A DNA stretch of 64,000 nt from AV40 sp963817335 (GTDB lineage Bacteria > Verrucomicrobiota > Verrucomicrobiia > Chthoniobacterales > UBA10450), in contig CAWFNX010000001.1 in NCBI GenBank assembly GCA_963817335.1, forward strand, positions 310,001 to 374,000. The letters are read 5' to 3'. Of the stretch, positions 39,640 through 49,143 are shown piece after piece. Every line of letters begins with the position of its first letter. Positions within the stretch are counted from its first letter, which is position 1. The notes beneath the pieces were generated by a model. That model had not been told where the DNA came from and ran no database searches. It saw nothing but the letters and a program-made list of their open reading frames with translations. The position numbers and the translations under genes are program-made.

Positions 39640-40673
39640 TGGCTGTAGGCGAAGCTGTTAGCTTCGCGGCAATGAGGGAAGCTGACAGCTTCCCCTACAG
39701 TTGCGCTATTTAAAATATTTTCAGCCGCGATCGATTTAACATCCGCAATTGTCGAAACCTGGGAAAATTTTTCGCGCAAGCGTTTCGCTTCCGGCATTGA
39801 TTTGGAATATGCCATTAGCCGCGCCCGCATCGAACGAATCGCCGGTTCTTCCACGCCCCAATCGCGGACAAGCAGTTCACAATGTCGGAGAATTAGCTTC
39901 CAGCGTTCCTCCAACGCCGGCGGACCGATGATTGAGCCATTTGCGAGATACGCTTTTGTCTCGGCGAAGATCCAGGGTGTGCTCATTGCCGCGCGCCCGA
40001 TCATCGCTCCTGCGATTCCAGTCTCGCGGCGGCGTTTTGCCACATCGGCAGCCGTCGCGAGATCGCCGTTGCCAATCACCGGTATCGAAACTTCGGCCGC
40101 CACTTCGCCGATCACGCTCCAGTCGGCGGCCCCGGCGTAACCCTGGGCGCGGGTCCGGCCGTGCACAGTCAGCGCGGAAATCCCGCAGTCAGCCAGAATT
40201 TTCGCGACCCGCACTGCATTCACCGAATCTGAGTCCCAACCAATGCGGATTTTCGCCGTTGTCGGCACGGGCGCGATCGCGCGAACCACGGACTCGGCGA
40301 CGGATGCGAGGGTCGGACAGTCTTTCAGCAACGCCGAACCGCCATTTTTGGAGACCACTTTGTTGACCGGGCAACCAAAGTTTAGATCGACGAAGTCCGG
40401 ACGGACCCAATCGACCACTTGTTTCGCTGCTTCTGCCATGTGGTCAGCGTCGGCGCCGAAAAGCTGGACCCCGATCGGTCGTTCGATCTCGTCGAATTCG
40501 AGATATTCGCAGGTCCGCTCGTTGCGCCGAAAAATTCCTTCGGCCGAAACGAACTCAGTGGTGAGCACGTCCGCGCCGTGTTCCTTGCAGAGTTGCCGGA
40601 AAATCTTGTCCGACACGCCGGCCATCGGCGCGAGGAAAAGAGGAAATTGATTTTGAAACCAGGGGAGAGTCAT
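39636..40673 (-). CDS. dusB: tRNA-dihydrouridine synthase
   Basis: 345 residues from MTLPWFQNQFPLFLAPMAGV (40673); the longer frame adds eight residues. FMN-binding TIM barrel with FVDLNFGCPVNKVVSKNGGS, the catalytic-region Cys in NFGCP, LTVHGRTRAQGYAG and VIGNGDLATA. Reduces specific uridines in tRNA D-loops. The final about 20 residues (GEAVSFPHCREANSFAYSQ) are encoded by palindromic repeats at 39649-39694, so the native C-terminus seems to have been replaced. The call of DusB rather than DusA/C is from overall similarity. Confidence 0.88.
   Translation of the reverse strand: MTLPWFQNQFPLFLAPMAGVSDKIFRQLCKEHGADVLTTEFVSAEGIFRRNERTCEYLEFDEIERPIGVQLFGADADHMAEAAKQVVDWVRPDFVDLNFGCPVNKVVSKNGGSALLKDCPTLASVAESVVRAIAPVPTTAKIRIGWDSDSVNAVRVAKILADCGISALTVHGRTRAQGYAGAADWSVIGEVAAEVSIPVIGNGDLATAADVAKRRRETGIAGAMIGRAAMSTPWIFAETKAYLANGSIIGPPALEERWKLILRHCELLVRDWGVEEPAIRSMRARLMAYSKSMPEAKRLREKFSQVSTIADVKSIAAENILNSATVGEAVSFPHCREANSFAYSQ
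39649..39694. repeat. Double hairpin repeat forming the dusB 3' end
   Basis: Two adjacent perfect palindromes, GCGAAGCT...AGCTTCGC and GGGAAGCTG...CAGCTTCCC, followed by CCTACAG. Same class as hairpins at 40728-40805 and 51668-51775. Confidence 0.8.
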
Positions 40674-40727
40674 AACGAGAGGCTTATTGTGCCACAAAAA
40701 TGCGACTTTTGTAGCCCCGTCGCTGTG

Positions 40728-40805
40728 GGCCGGTTACGGATCGACTGTAGAGGCGGCCGTGTTCGGCCGCATTCTTAATCAAAGCAGGCGACACGCCCGC
40801 CACTA
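40728..40805. repeat. GCGGCCG-type hairpin repeats
   Basis: GTAGAGGCGGCCGTGTTCGGCCGC and a second unit with GCGACACGCCCGCCACTACAG, separated by TTAATCAAAGCAG. In the 5' region of dusB. Related to copies near 15643 and 54600. Confidence 0.6.
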
Positions 40806-40809
40806 CAGT

Positions 40810-41310
40810 CTACGCCGCGCTTTTCAGCAATTGCGCGACTTCATTCTGGACCGACTCCAGCTCGTCCAGTCGTAAACCCGGATCGGGAACGATGAAAACG
40901 TCACCGGTCGCGCCGTGCTCATATATTAAGAGGCGTCCTTTTTCGGCGCTTTCGGTCTTAATCTGTTTGAAAACGCGTTTCCGCTCCAGCATTGCCGCCA
41001 GAACGTAACATGCGTTGGCCGGCGGATTTTCAGAGGCGATCAGGCGCCGAAAAAGTTGCTCGGCATTTTCCTTGGCCAGCGGCTCGGGATTTTCCGGTAA
41101 CGGCTCGTAACGCGTTTTCCAAAACGAGAACGGTTGAATGTTTTCGTTACGGTTTTTCCAGGCTTCTTCGCTCAAGTCCTCGCGACGAAAACCTTCGGCG
41201 TCGCGAAAGAGCAGGGTATAAAAGTATTCGCCCGGCTCGAACGCCCGCTGGGTTGCGGCGCAAGCGTCCGCCCGGGTTTTGATCGCCCAATCGTTCGGCA
41301 ACGGATTCAT
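40810..41310 (-). CDS. Conserved hypothetical protein
   Basis: 166 residues, soluble. N-terminal region has ATQRAFEPGEYFYTLLFRDA then EGFRREDLSEEAW; the rest is helical with charged residues (PLAKENAEQLFRRLIASENP and AACYVLAAMLERKRVFKQIK-like pattern). No motif known to me. Overlaps the lptF/G-type gene by 4 bp (ATGA), so it is probably co-translated and may serve the same envelope process. Unnamed. Confidence 0.7.
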   Translation of the reverse strand: MNPLPNDWAIKTRADACAATQRAFEPGEYFYTLLFRDAEGFRREDLSEEAWKNRNENIQPFSFWKTRYEPLPENPEPLAKENAEQLFRRLIASENPPANACYVLAAMLERKRVFKQIKTESAEKGRLLIYEHGATGDVFIVPDPGLRLDELESVQNEVAQLLKSAA

Positions 41311-42443
41311 CGCGCGAATATACGCCTTGCGGCGGCGAGGTGAAAGCGCGGGGCTTCGCGATTGGTTGCCCGCAAGTAAAGCAGGTAGACGCCGATAAGT
41401 GTGAAAATCAAGTTCGGAGTCCAGGCGGCAACGACTGGCGAAATGCGGTCACCTTCACCCAGCGCCAGAAAAAGGTGGGTGAGAAAGTTCATTGAAAAAA
41501 CGAGCACAACTGCGCTGGAGACACTGGCCAATACTCCGCGGCGCGAATAACCGATTCCGAGCGGGGCGGCGATGCAAACCACGACCAGACACGTCCATGG
41601 CAACGCGATTCGATAATACAAATGGGTCCGAAACGGCGCGAGCAAAGTGATCGGGAAATCGGAGTTGAAGTGGAGATACTCGCGCAACTCGGGGAAGCTG
41701 AGGTACTCCGCGCGCACATTGGCGCTTCCCAACCGAAATGGTGTTTCGGTCCAATGTTCGATCTTGAGCGATGGCAACATTTTCTCGTCGGCAATATTTC
41801 CGGCGGCGTCGTAATGGACGACTTTCACTTCCTGGAGTTCCCAGGTCTTGGTTTTGGGATCGTAAATTGCACGCGCCGCCAGATAATTTTCCACGATGTT
41901 GTCGTGCTCGTCCTGTTGCAGCACCTGAACATTGTTGAACAGGTCATGTCCGGGCCGAAAGCTTTGGATGAACCAGGTCCGGAGATCGGTCCGATTGCGG
42001 AAGATTTGCCCCTGGACATTGATCTGATGGGCTCGCGCGGTGGCGACGAAATTCTTCTTGGCCATTTCGGCGTGGGGCGCGAGCGAATAGTTGAGGGCCA
42101 GACTGCCGCCGACGGTGAGTAATCCCATCCCGATCAACGGCGCCAGCACCCGGGGTATGCTTACCCCGGCTGTCAGCATCGAGACAATCTCGTTGGAGCG
42201 CGACATTCGCCCGAGACAGAACAGGAGCGCCAGCAACAGAGAAACCGGAAGGAGGATGATGAAAACTTCCGGGACCTGGGTCAGGTAATAGCGGACGGTC
42301 AGCATGAACCCGAAATGTTCGTCGATGAAGGTCGAGATGTTGTCGCTGATGTCGAAGATCATCCAGACGGAGAGGAACCCGGCGATGCAGTAGATATAAA
42401 CCTGCAAAAAATTACGAATGACGTAGCGATCGAGGAGGCGCAT
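41307..42443 (-). CDS. LptF/LptG (YjgP/YjgQ) family permease
   Basis: 378 residues, six membrane spans with a large periplasmic beta-jellyroll between the third and fourth. N-terminal RLLDRYVIRNFLQVYIYCIA and the block MLTAGVSIPRVLAPLIGMGL are characteristic. LptF and LptG pull lipopolysaccharide from the inner membrane into the Lpt bridge with the LptB2 ATPase. Only one such gene is here; its partner lies elsewhere. Whether it is F or G cannot be decided. Confidence 0.88.
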   Translation of the reverse strand: MRLLDRYVIRNFLQVYIYCIAGFLSVWMIFDISDNISTFIDEHFGFMLTVRYYLTQVPEVFIILLPVSLLLALLFCLGRMSRSNEIVSMLTAGVSIPRVLAPLIGMGLLTVGGSLALNYSLAPHAEMAKKNFVATARAHQINVQGQIFRNRTDLRTWFIQSFRPGHDLFNNVQVLQQDEHDNIVENYLAARAIYDPKTKTWELQEVKVVHYDAAGNIADEKMLPSLKIEHWTETPFRLGSANVRAEYLSFPELREYLHFNSDFPITLLAPFRTHLYYRIALPWTCLVVVCIAAPLGIGYSRRGVLASVSSAVVLVFSMNFLTHLFLALGEGDRISPVVAAWTPNLIFTLIGVYLLYLRATNREAPRFHLAAARRIFAR

Positions 42444-42513
42444 CGGTGGTAGATAACTGAAGCTTGTTCTAAATTAGCGCAATCAGCCTGTGATCGCACC
42501 TGCGGAGCCGATG

Positions 42514-42562
42514 CAAAGCACCAAATCCCAAGGTCCAAATCCCAAACAAGTTTCAATCTCAA
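42514..42562. repeat. Heptanucleotide array
   Basis: Seven in-register units including CCAAATC CCAAGGT and CCAAACA. Related to the CTCCAAG type at 50045-50072. Confidence 0.75.
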
Positions 42563-42596
42563 ACTACAGCCCCGCAAAGGAAGTCACTCATAATAG

Positions 42597-42727
42597 CCCA
42601 GCACTTTAGTGCTGGGGAAGCGATGTTAACAAACGTCAAGTCCCGTCAGGGACGAAAGAATATTTCTGTCGTCCTTTTCGGACTCGGCAAAGCTGACTAT
42701 GGTGTTTTCCCAGCCTTGAAAGGCTGG
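42597..42727. repeat. Composite palindromic repeat upstream of the dinG-like gene
   Basis: Contains three perfect hairpins: CCCAGCACT/AGTGCTGGG (42597-42616), GTCCC-GTCA-GGGAC (42642-42655) and CCAGCCTT/AAGGCTGG (42710-42727). The central part reads GTCAGGGACGAAAGAATATT. With 42444-42596 this fills the longest gene-free stretch here; no SOS box is seen. Confidence 0.7.
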
Positions 42728-42737
42728 ACTAATTTCA

Positions 42738-44720
42738 ATGATTGCCCTGAAAGATTCCCTCGGAACCGATTTCGTCGAACGCGTCCGGACGATCTTCTCG
42801 GCGAAAGGTCTGCTTTCGAAGGCCCAAAATTTCGAGTTTCGCCCGCAGCAGCAGGAAATGGCGGTCGCAGTCGCGCGCGCCTTGGAGGAGGAGCGACACC
42901 TGATCGTTGAGGCCGGCACCGGCGTGGGCAAATCCCTCGCTTACCTGGTTCCCGCGATCCTGTTTGCGCTCGAGCAGCACAAAAAGGCGATCATTTCGAC
43001 CCACACCATCAATCTTCAGGAGCAACTTCTTAATAAAGACATTCCGATCCTGAAAAAGATCCTGCCGGTAGAGTTCGAGGCGGCATTGATGAAAGGCCGG
43101 CAAAATTATGTTTGTCCGCGCCGGTTGGAACGCGCACTGCAAAGTTCCAAGGAACTGTTCACCGGTCCGGAAGAAACCGAGCTGGGCCGGGTTGCCGAAT
43201 GGGCGAGCAAAACTCGCGACGGCACGTTGAGCGACATGTCGATCGAGCCAGATCCGAAGGTTTGGGCGCAAGTTTGCAGCGAAGCGCACATTTGCACTCA
43301 AAAAACCTGCGGCCAGAATTCGCGCTGTTTTTATCAGCAGGCACGCAAGCGTTTGCTGGCCGCGGACGTGATCGTCCTCAATCACACCTTGCTCTTCATG
43401 CTGCTAGGAACCTTGGAAGAACAGGAGGGACGCGAGAGCGGTTTTCTTTTCCCGAACGATTTTATCATTTTTGACGAAGCTCACACGGTCGAACAGGTCG
43501 CCTCCAAACAAGTCGGCATTGGGGTTTCGCAATACGGATTGCGATCGGCGATCCAAAGGCTCTACAACGCGCGGACCCGAAAGGGACTCTTCACCGTCAT
43601 GCGCGACGCCGAAGGCGTGCGGCTGGCCGCGGAATTAATCGACGACGTCGAGAAATTCTTCGATGCGGTCGAGTCGAAATCCGATTTTCGCAAAGGCCGC
43701 GAGTTTCGAGTGCGCGATATCGATCTTGTCCCGGACACAATCACCGGTCGGCTGGTCGCGCTCCAGGCGCGGATCGCCGAAGTCGTGAAACGCGCGGAGG
43801 ACGAGATCTTGAAAGCTGAACTTCAAGAGTTTGGCCGCCGGATCCGCGACGCGCGCGATGGCATCGCCATTTTCCTTGAGCAAGCTGCGCCCCAGCACGT
43901 TTACTGGGTCGAGCGCACCGGAAAAACGGCGCAGTTTCTTTCCCTCAACGCCGCGCCGATCGATCTCGCTCCGGTCTTGCGCCGCATGATTTTCCGCGAC
44001 AATTGCTGCTGCGTCATGACCAGCGCCACCCTCGCGGTCGGGCGTCCCGATCTCGCTTACTTCCGCGAAAGAATCGGCGGGACGGAAGCAGAGCCGTTGC
44101 AGCTCGGCAGCCCGTTCGATTTCCAAAAACAGATGAAGATATTTGTCGTGCGAAAAATGCCCGACCCGCGCGACTCCGGTTACACCAAGCAGCTGGAGCA
44201 TTGGATCGCTCACTTCGTGGAAAAAACTGACGGCGCGGCGTTTGTTTTGTTCACGAGCTATCGCGACATGCAGCAAGTCGCGGGTGAGATGCAGAAATTT
44301 TTCGCGACCAACAAAATGAATTTATTGGTTCAGGGTGGAGGCGCGCCGCGAACGAAGTTGCTCGAACAATTCAAAGCCACGCCGCGAAGCGTGCTATTCG
44401 GGACCGATAGTTTTTGGGGCGGGGTGGATGTTCCCGGCGAAGCGCTCTCGAACGTGATTATCACGCGCTTGCCGTTCGCGGTTCCCGACACGCCATTGAT
44501 CGAAGCCAAGCTCGAACTGATTGAGGCGCGCGGCGGCGACGCGTTCACCGAATACTCATTGCCCGAAGCGATCCTGAAGCTTCGTCAGGGTGTTGGCCGC
44601 CTCATCCGGACGACAACCGATCGCGGTATCATCGTGATTCTCGATAACCGCATCGTAACCAGGCCTTACGGCCGTGCCTTCATGCAGGCGTTGCCAAAAT
44701 GCCCGGTCGAAATCGTCTAA
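42738..44720 (+). CDS. dinG: DinG-type ATP-dependent DNA helicase
   Basis: 660 residues, the family size. Superfamily 2 XPD-like motifs: Walker A EAGTGVGKS (58-66), FDEAH at 245-249, and motif VI near the C-terminus (LRQGVGRLIRTTTDRGI). Four cysteines of an XPD-type Fe-S domain at 126, 186, 191 and 197 (QNYVCPRRL, ICTQKTCGQNSRC). A structure-specific 5'-3' helicase resolving R-loops, forks and G-quadruplexes. A second copy of its last about 48 codons lies at 48854-48997. Confidence 0.9.
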   Translation: MIALKDSLGTDFVERVRTIFSAKGLLSKAQNFEFRPQQQEMAVAVARALEEERHLIVEAGTGVGKSLAYLVPAILFALEQHKKAIISTHTINLQEQLLNKDIPILKKILPVEFEAALMKGRQNYVCPRRLERALQSSKELFTGPEETELGRVAEWASKTRDGTLSDMSIEPDPKVWAQVCSEAHICTQKTCGQNSRCFYQQARKRLLAADVIVLNHTLLFMLLGTLEEQEGRESGFLFPNDFIIFDEAHTVEQVASKQVGIGVSQYGLRSAIQRLYNARTRKGLFTVMRDAEGVRLAAELIDDVEKFFDAVESKSDFRKGREFRVRDIDLVPDTITGRLVALQARIAEVVKRAEDEILKAELQEFGRRIRDARDGIAIFLEQAAPQHVYWVERTGKTAQFLSLNAAPIDLAPVLRRMIFRDNCCCVMTSATLAVGRPDLAYFRERIGGTEAEPLQLGSPFDFQKQMKIFVVRKMPDPRDSGYTKQLEHWIAHFVEKTDGAAFVLFTSYRDMQQVAGEMQKFFATNKMNLLVQGGGAPRTKLLEQFKATPRSVLFGTDSFWGGVDVPGEALSNVIITRLPFAVPDTPLIEAKLELIEARGGDAFTEYSLPEAILKLRQGVGRLIRTTTDRGIIVILDNRIVTRPYGRAFMQALPKCPVEIV

Positions 44721-44743
44721 TATCTATTCAGCCGTCCCGAAGG

Positions 44744-46423
44744 CTATTTCTTTCCTTTGGCTGTCCAAATTGCGAGCATCTCAGGAGAGCCTTGGCTACG
44801 AACACCGTTGTCGTTCAGGATCGAATCGGTCGAGTCGACCATCTCCTTTCGCGGAAAAACCAGCGTTTCGCCACCGAGCCGCCGGTCGAATTCGATAACC
44901 ACGAACTCGTCAGTGATGTCACGCAGCGTCTCAACAAGATTCGCCAAGTTCTTAATCGAATGGCCGTTAACGGCTTTAACAGCCTGAAGTGCCGGCATGC
45001 TGTAACCACGCGATAACTTGCTTGGAAAAAACGGCGAACTGACAAAAACAACACGCTCCCCCGGAAAGGCCGCCTTATCGTAATAGCGACTGATTAACGG
45101 ACTTCCGGAATACGCAAGCCCAAGTAGGTAATCCGCACCCTTACTCACTTTGCCTAGTCCATGAACTATCTGAGCAGTGGCTTCCGAAAAGACAACCGGA
45201 CCAAGGATGAAATATGATGGATATCCTCCTTTGGAGTCCGGGATCGCCATTGGCAAGTCCGCCGACACCGGTAACTCGATACGCGTTTCCTTTCCATTTC
45301 GCACTATCGTCAGCGGGACCTTACCGTTTTTCGTCACTTTTTGAACGAGGTAAGGAAAACGCACGCGAAGGTTTGGCTTAAGCATGATCATTCCCTGATC
45401 GTCAATCTGCGTATCGCCGATCTTAGTAACCACATCCCATTCTTTTAACGGATAGGAAGGATCGGTGCTGTTCGGTCGATGTACCACAATCCCTTGAACC
45501 GAAGCGTTTAGTTTGAGAAACGATCGCAAAGCCGGATTCTCCAGTGTCTGGAACTGATCGTACATCGCCGGTTTCCCGTCATAATGGCCATCCGCGATGT
45601 CGCTCAAAAACAATTCGATTTCCTCGGACGGAATGATGTATCCAATGTTTTGCGCGCCGCCGAGGGCGCTAAACGCCAATCCGATCATTCTATCCTGAAC
45701 GACCGCCGGCCCGCCGCTATTTCCGGGATTGATCGCTGCATCAATCTGAATGCGAAGTCCAGTGACCGGATAGGTGTATTGGGTGAATTCGATCCGAGAA
45801 ACGATGCCTTTCGTAACAGAAAGGCTAGTTCCACCGATAGGGTAGCCGTAAACGGTAACCGTATCCCTGATATCGGGTAATTCCTGGGCGCGGGCTAAGG
45901 CAGGATGGGAATCGAAAAACTTTTCGTCATCGAGTTTAAGCACCGCCAGATCGATCAACGGCGCAATTGCGACAACCGTTGCCGGTATTTTGTCTCCACC
46001 CTGATTGGCCTGTATTTGAATTTCGCTGGCGTCGATGATGACGTGGGCGTTCGTGAGAATTCGTTTCCCTTCGATTACGACTCCGCTACCTCCACCTTCA
46101 GTAGGCGCAGCCTTTTCCCACGGCTTATACAAATCGGGACCACGGAATGTGCTGAAGACTTTAACGACCGAGCTCTCCACTGCAGCCGATGGTGTTTCGG
46201 CTGACGCGGGCGCATTCGGACTGCTCGGCGTGCCGGTGGCGGAAGCATCTGGCTGGAGGGGGAGATTAACGGGAGGAGCTGGAGGACTGGTTGAGGGCAA
46301 TTGAAGCTGGGCGTCGGTACAGTTTTGAGCAAAAACCATCGCGATTGCTAGCAACAAGCCACTCGCGTTGAGTCTACAGCGAAGGAAACGGGGAGATTGC
46401 ATTGCACTGATTTTAATTGGCAT
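44744..46423 (-). CDS. HtrA/Deg-like trypsin-type serine protease with PDZ domain
   Basis: 559 residues from ATG 46423; the start is uncertain because another ATG at 46402 is in frame. A signal-like segment covers LNASGLLLAIAMVFAQ, then a Pro-rich linker. Protease triad: His in ILTNAHVIID, Asp in APLIDLAVLKLD, Ser in AAINPGNSGGPAV. Two PDZ-like regions follow. The layout resembles plant-type Deg proteases found in Verrucomicrobia. Periplasmic protein quality control. An 11-bp hairpin lies about 60 bp upstream of the start. Confidence 0.87.
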   Translation of the reverse strand: MPIKISAMQSPRFLRCRLNASGLLLAIAMVFAQNCTDAQLQLPSTSPPAPPVNLPLQPDASATGTPSSPNAPASAETPSAAVESSVVKVFSTFRGPDLYKPWEKAAPTEGGGSGVVIEGKRILTNAHVIIDASEIQIQANQGGDKIPATVVAIAPLIDLAVLKLDDEKFFDSHPALARAQELPDIRDTVTVYGYPIGGTSLSVTKGIVSRIEFTQYTYPVTGLRIQIDAAINPGNSGGPAVVQDRMIGLAFSALGGAQNIGYIIPSEEIELFLSDIADGHYDGKPAMYDQFQTLENPALRSFLKLNASVQGIVVHRPNSTDPSYPLKEWDVVTKIGDTQIDDQGMIMLKPNLRVRFPYLVQKVTKNGKVPLTIVRNGKETRIELPVSADLPMAIPDSKGGYPSYFILGPVVFSEATAQIVHGLGKVSKGADYLLGLAYSGSPLISRYYDKAAFPGERVVFVSSPFFPSKLSRGYSMPALQAVKAVNGHSIKNLANLVETLRDITDEFVVIEFDRRLGGETLVFPRKEMVDSTDSILNDNGVRSQGSPEMLAIWTAKGKK

Positions 46424-46483
46424 CGCGTATAAATAGCCAGTTTCTTCTGGAAGGTCACTAATCGGCGCCGTTCTTGGCGGAAT

Positions 46484-46512
46484 CAGCAACGCTTTTATGC
46501 CAAGCGTTGCTG
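46484..46512 (-). promoter_or_regulatory. Strong hairpin upstream of the Deg-like gene
   Basis: Perfect 11-bp inverted repeat, CAGCAACGCTT (46484-46494) with AAGCGTTGCTG (46502-46512), loop of 7. In the 5' region of the protease gene. No U-tract, so not a classical terminator. It could be a protein-binding operator or mRNA leader structure. Function unproven. Confidence 0.4.
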
Positions 46513-46687
46513 AAGTGTTCGGTGGAAATTGTCTAAGCTTTCAGTTTTTCGAGATTTCAGCGTGTCGGCTTTTCTGTTCCAAATCTTGAATCTTGAGATA
46601 CGACCCCATTTTCTCCCTGCTTGCCTGCAATTCTTTTACACACCATGACCTAAGCGAGCGCCGATACAGTAGCGGAGTCGTTAGGCA

Positions 46688-48841
46688 ATGAAGCCGAAGC
46701 TGCTGCAAAAGTTTCTTGAAGCGGGCGCGCATTGGCAAATGATCGCGGTCACGATCGCGCTCTTTGTTCTGGTCGCGGTTTTTGTCGATCTTAGACCGCA
46801 GGTTGAGGAAAATTTCTTTTTTGCTGCGACCGATCCGGCATTCGGCCAGGAGAAAAAAGTCGAACAACATTTTCCGTCCGAGCCGGACCTCCTTCTGGTG
46901 GTCTCGACCCAAGACATTTCTTCATCGCAATACCTTACCCGGTTGCAGAGGTTGACTCAGCGAGTCGAAAGCCTCGACGGAGTCACGACCGTCAAGAGCC
47001 TGACCAACGGACCGAAGAATGTTCAGGACGCGATTGCGAGCCCGTTCTGGAGCCGGTTGCTGATCGCGAACGACAAGAAATCGAGCAACCTCATTATTTT
47101 CACCCACCCTAAAGATCCGGGAAAACTCGTCCGCAATCTCGAACGGATCGCGCTCGAAATGGATGAACGTGATTTTCGAATCCACATCGCCGGCACGCCC
47201 TACGTCGTCGAGATGCTTCAACGCAGCATTGCTCACGATTTTCGATACTTCAGCCTGGCCGCGGTTGTTCTTTTCGGGGTCACCATGGTCGCGATGTTTC
47301 GGTCGGCTCGAATTTTTTTGGGGATGCTCGCTACTTGCACCAGCGCGGTGTTGTTGACGCTCTTCGTTCAACAACTCTTCGGGAAACCAATCGGCATTCT
47401 CACGGTCAATCTCGGCACAATTGTGTTCGTCGTCGCGATGTCGCATCTCGTTTATATGACTTTCAACTGGCAGACTCTGGCCGATCGAACGCAACGCCTG
47501 AACAAAAAGTCGCCCGATCTCGCGGCCGATGCCGTGCGGATGACGTTTCCGCCTTCGTTTTGGTCGATGGTTTGCGCGTCGCTCGGATTCGCCAGTTTGG
47601 TGATCGTTCAGGCCAAACCTCTGCGCGAACTGGGATTCGGCGGGGTGCTCGGCTCGATCGTCGCTTTCGGCTGCGCCTATTTGATGTATCCGTCGTTTTT
47701 GCGCTGGGCCATTCCGCGGGAAAGCAAGATCGTCGAGGCGGAGCCGCCGCATTGGTTTTGGTCGAAAAGGTTTCCAATCTTGGGGACCGCGGTGATTTTG
47801 ATTGCGGCCGGTTTGGGATTCGGTCTGAGAAAGGTTAACACCGACCCTAGCCTGCTCGATTATTTCAAACCGGGCAGCGAATTGCGCGACGGTCTCGAGT
47901 ACGTCGATCACAATGGCGGCTGTAATCCGCTGACTTTGGTCGTCTCCGCCGCGGATGGTAGCAAGTTAAACACTGACGCCGCTTACCAAAAAATGTGGAC
48001 GCTTCATGGCGCGCTCGAAAATTATCCCGACGTCGGGACTGTAATTTCATTGCCCACCCTTCTGGCGGAAGGCGATCGGGCGCCGCTCTCCTTTCTGATT
48101 AGCTACGAAAAAATGATGGAGATCATGTCGCAGCCAAAATATGCGCGAGTAGCCAAGAGCTTTGTCACCGAAGATCGTTCGGAAGCGATGTTTCTGATCC
48201 GGATGGTGGAGGAGGGCCGCCACAAACTTCGTTTGGAAGTGGTCGACGATCTGCGTTCGATCGCGCGAAAACATGGGTTCACGCCGCGGTTCGTCGGCGG
48301 AATTTATTATTTGGAAGGGCGCCTCGCCAAACTGGTCGCCTCCAGTTTGGTCACCGGGTTGTTCTGGTTGAACGCTCTGTTCGTTGTCATCGCCTTGATC
48401 GTCGCCCGGTCGATCCGCGGCGCCCTGGCGATGATTGTGAGCCTGACCCTGGTTCCATTGTGCATGCTTGGCGGAATTGGCTGGCTGCATGTGCCGGTCG
48501 ATATTATTTCCGCGCCGGCCACCAATGTGTGCATCGGAATCGCGATCGATTCGATGATCCATCTTATGTTCGGGGTCCGGCGATCCCAGGGCGACGGCAA
48601 AAAAGGTTGGGCCGCCTGGGTCGCGGCTCGTGAAGAACAATGGCGCGGTATTGTTTACTCGGACGTGATCATTGGAGCCGGGTTCGCGATTTTTGTGCTG
48701 TCGAATTTTCCGCCCACTCAACGCTTTGGCTTGGTGGTACTTGCCGGTTTGGTCATCGACATTTTGGCGAACCTGTTCGTCCTGCCGCTGCTCGGCGGAG
48801 CCGAACCGCGTGGCTTGGCTTTACGCGGGAAGAAGAAATAA
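46688..48841 (+). CDS. MMPL/RND superfamily exporter
   Basis: 717 residues with the duplicated RND layout: one N-terminal span (QMIAVTIALFVLVAVFVDL), a periplasmic domain, five spans (about 180-350), a second periplasmic domain (YFKPGSELRDGLEYVDHNGG) and five C-terminal spans. Similar to hopanoid- or lipid-exporting MMPL proteins. Proton-driven export of lipids or hydrophobic compounds is likely. The protein is shorter than tripartite AcrB-type pumps and no membrane-fusion protein is adjacent. Confidence 0.87.
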   Translation: MKPKLLQKFLEAGAHWQMIAVTIALFVLVAVFVDLRPQVEENFFFAATDPAFGQEKKVEQHFPSEPDLLLVVSTQDISSSQYLTRLQRLTQRVESLDGVTTVKSLTNGPKNVQDAIASPFWSRLLIANDKKSSNLIIFTHPKDPGKLVRNLERIALEMDERDFRIHIAGTPYVVEMLQRSIAHDFRYFSLAAVVLFGVTMVAMFRSARIFLGMLATCTSAVLLTLFVQQLFGKPIGILTVNLGTIVFVVAMSHLVYMTFNWQTLADRTQRLNKKSPDLAADAVRMTFPPSFWSMVCASLGFASLVIVQAKPLRELGFGGVLGSIVAFGCAYLMYPSFLRWAIPRESKIVEAEPPHWFWSKRFPILGTAVILIAAGLGFGLRKVNTDPSLLDYFKPGSELRDGLEYVDHNGGCNPLTLVVSAADGSKLNTDAAYQKMWTLHGALENYPDVGTVISLPTLLAEGDRAPLSFLISYEKMMEIMSQPKYARVAKSFVTEDRSEAMFLIRMVEEGRHKLRLEVVDDLRSIARKHGFTPRFVGGIYYLEGRLAKLVASSLVTGLFWLNALFVVIALIVARSIRGALAMIVSLTLVPLCMLGGIGWLHVPVDIISAPATNVCIGIAIDSMIHLMFGVRRSQGDGKKGWAAWVAAREEQWRGIVYSDVIIGAGFAIFVLSNFPPTQRFGLVVLAGLVIDILANLFVLPLLGGAEPRGLALRGKKK

Positions 48842-48853
48842 CGCTACTGGGGA

Positions 48854-48997
48854 CTGAAACTTCCGCAGGGCGTCGGCCGTCTCATTCGCACGACCACCGA
48901 TCGCGGCATCATCGTGATTATAGACAACCGGATCGTGACCCGTCCGTATGGCCGCGCTTTCATGCAAGCGCTGCCGAAATGCCCGGTGGAAATTGTA
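48854..48997 (+). pseudogene. Detached C-terminal fragment of a dinG paralogue
   Basis: 48 codons, LKLPQGVGRLIRTTTDRGII followed by VIIDNRIVTRPYGRAFMQAL and PKCPVEIV, matching the end of the helicase at 42738-44720 at all but a couple of residues. The DNA differs at many third codon positions, so this derives from a diverged homologue rather than a recent copy. It starts 12 bp after the exporter stop and has no start codon or upstream helicase motifs; the frame runs on to a TAG at 49034-49036. Confidence 0.85.
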
Positions 48998-49143
48998 TTA
49001 GCCTTGATGCCCCCAACAGAAACGATCGTAAGGTAGAGCCTTATTTTCAGTCTCAGGTAATGCCTTACTTTTCCCTTGCTTTCGCCCGCGGCCCGAACGT
49101 ATACCAAGGAGAACAGGAACATATACCGGGAGAACAGAAACGT

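Noticed and set aside
48640..49143. In-frame extension of the secreted protein gene back into the MMPL gene
   Set aside because: It overlaps well-conserved exporter codons and the DinG fragment, whereas a signal peptide begins at 49144.
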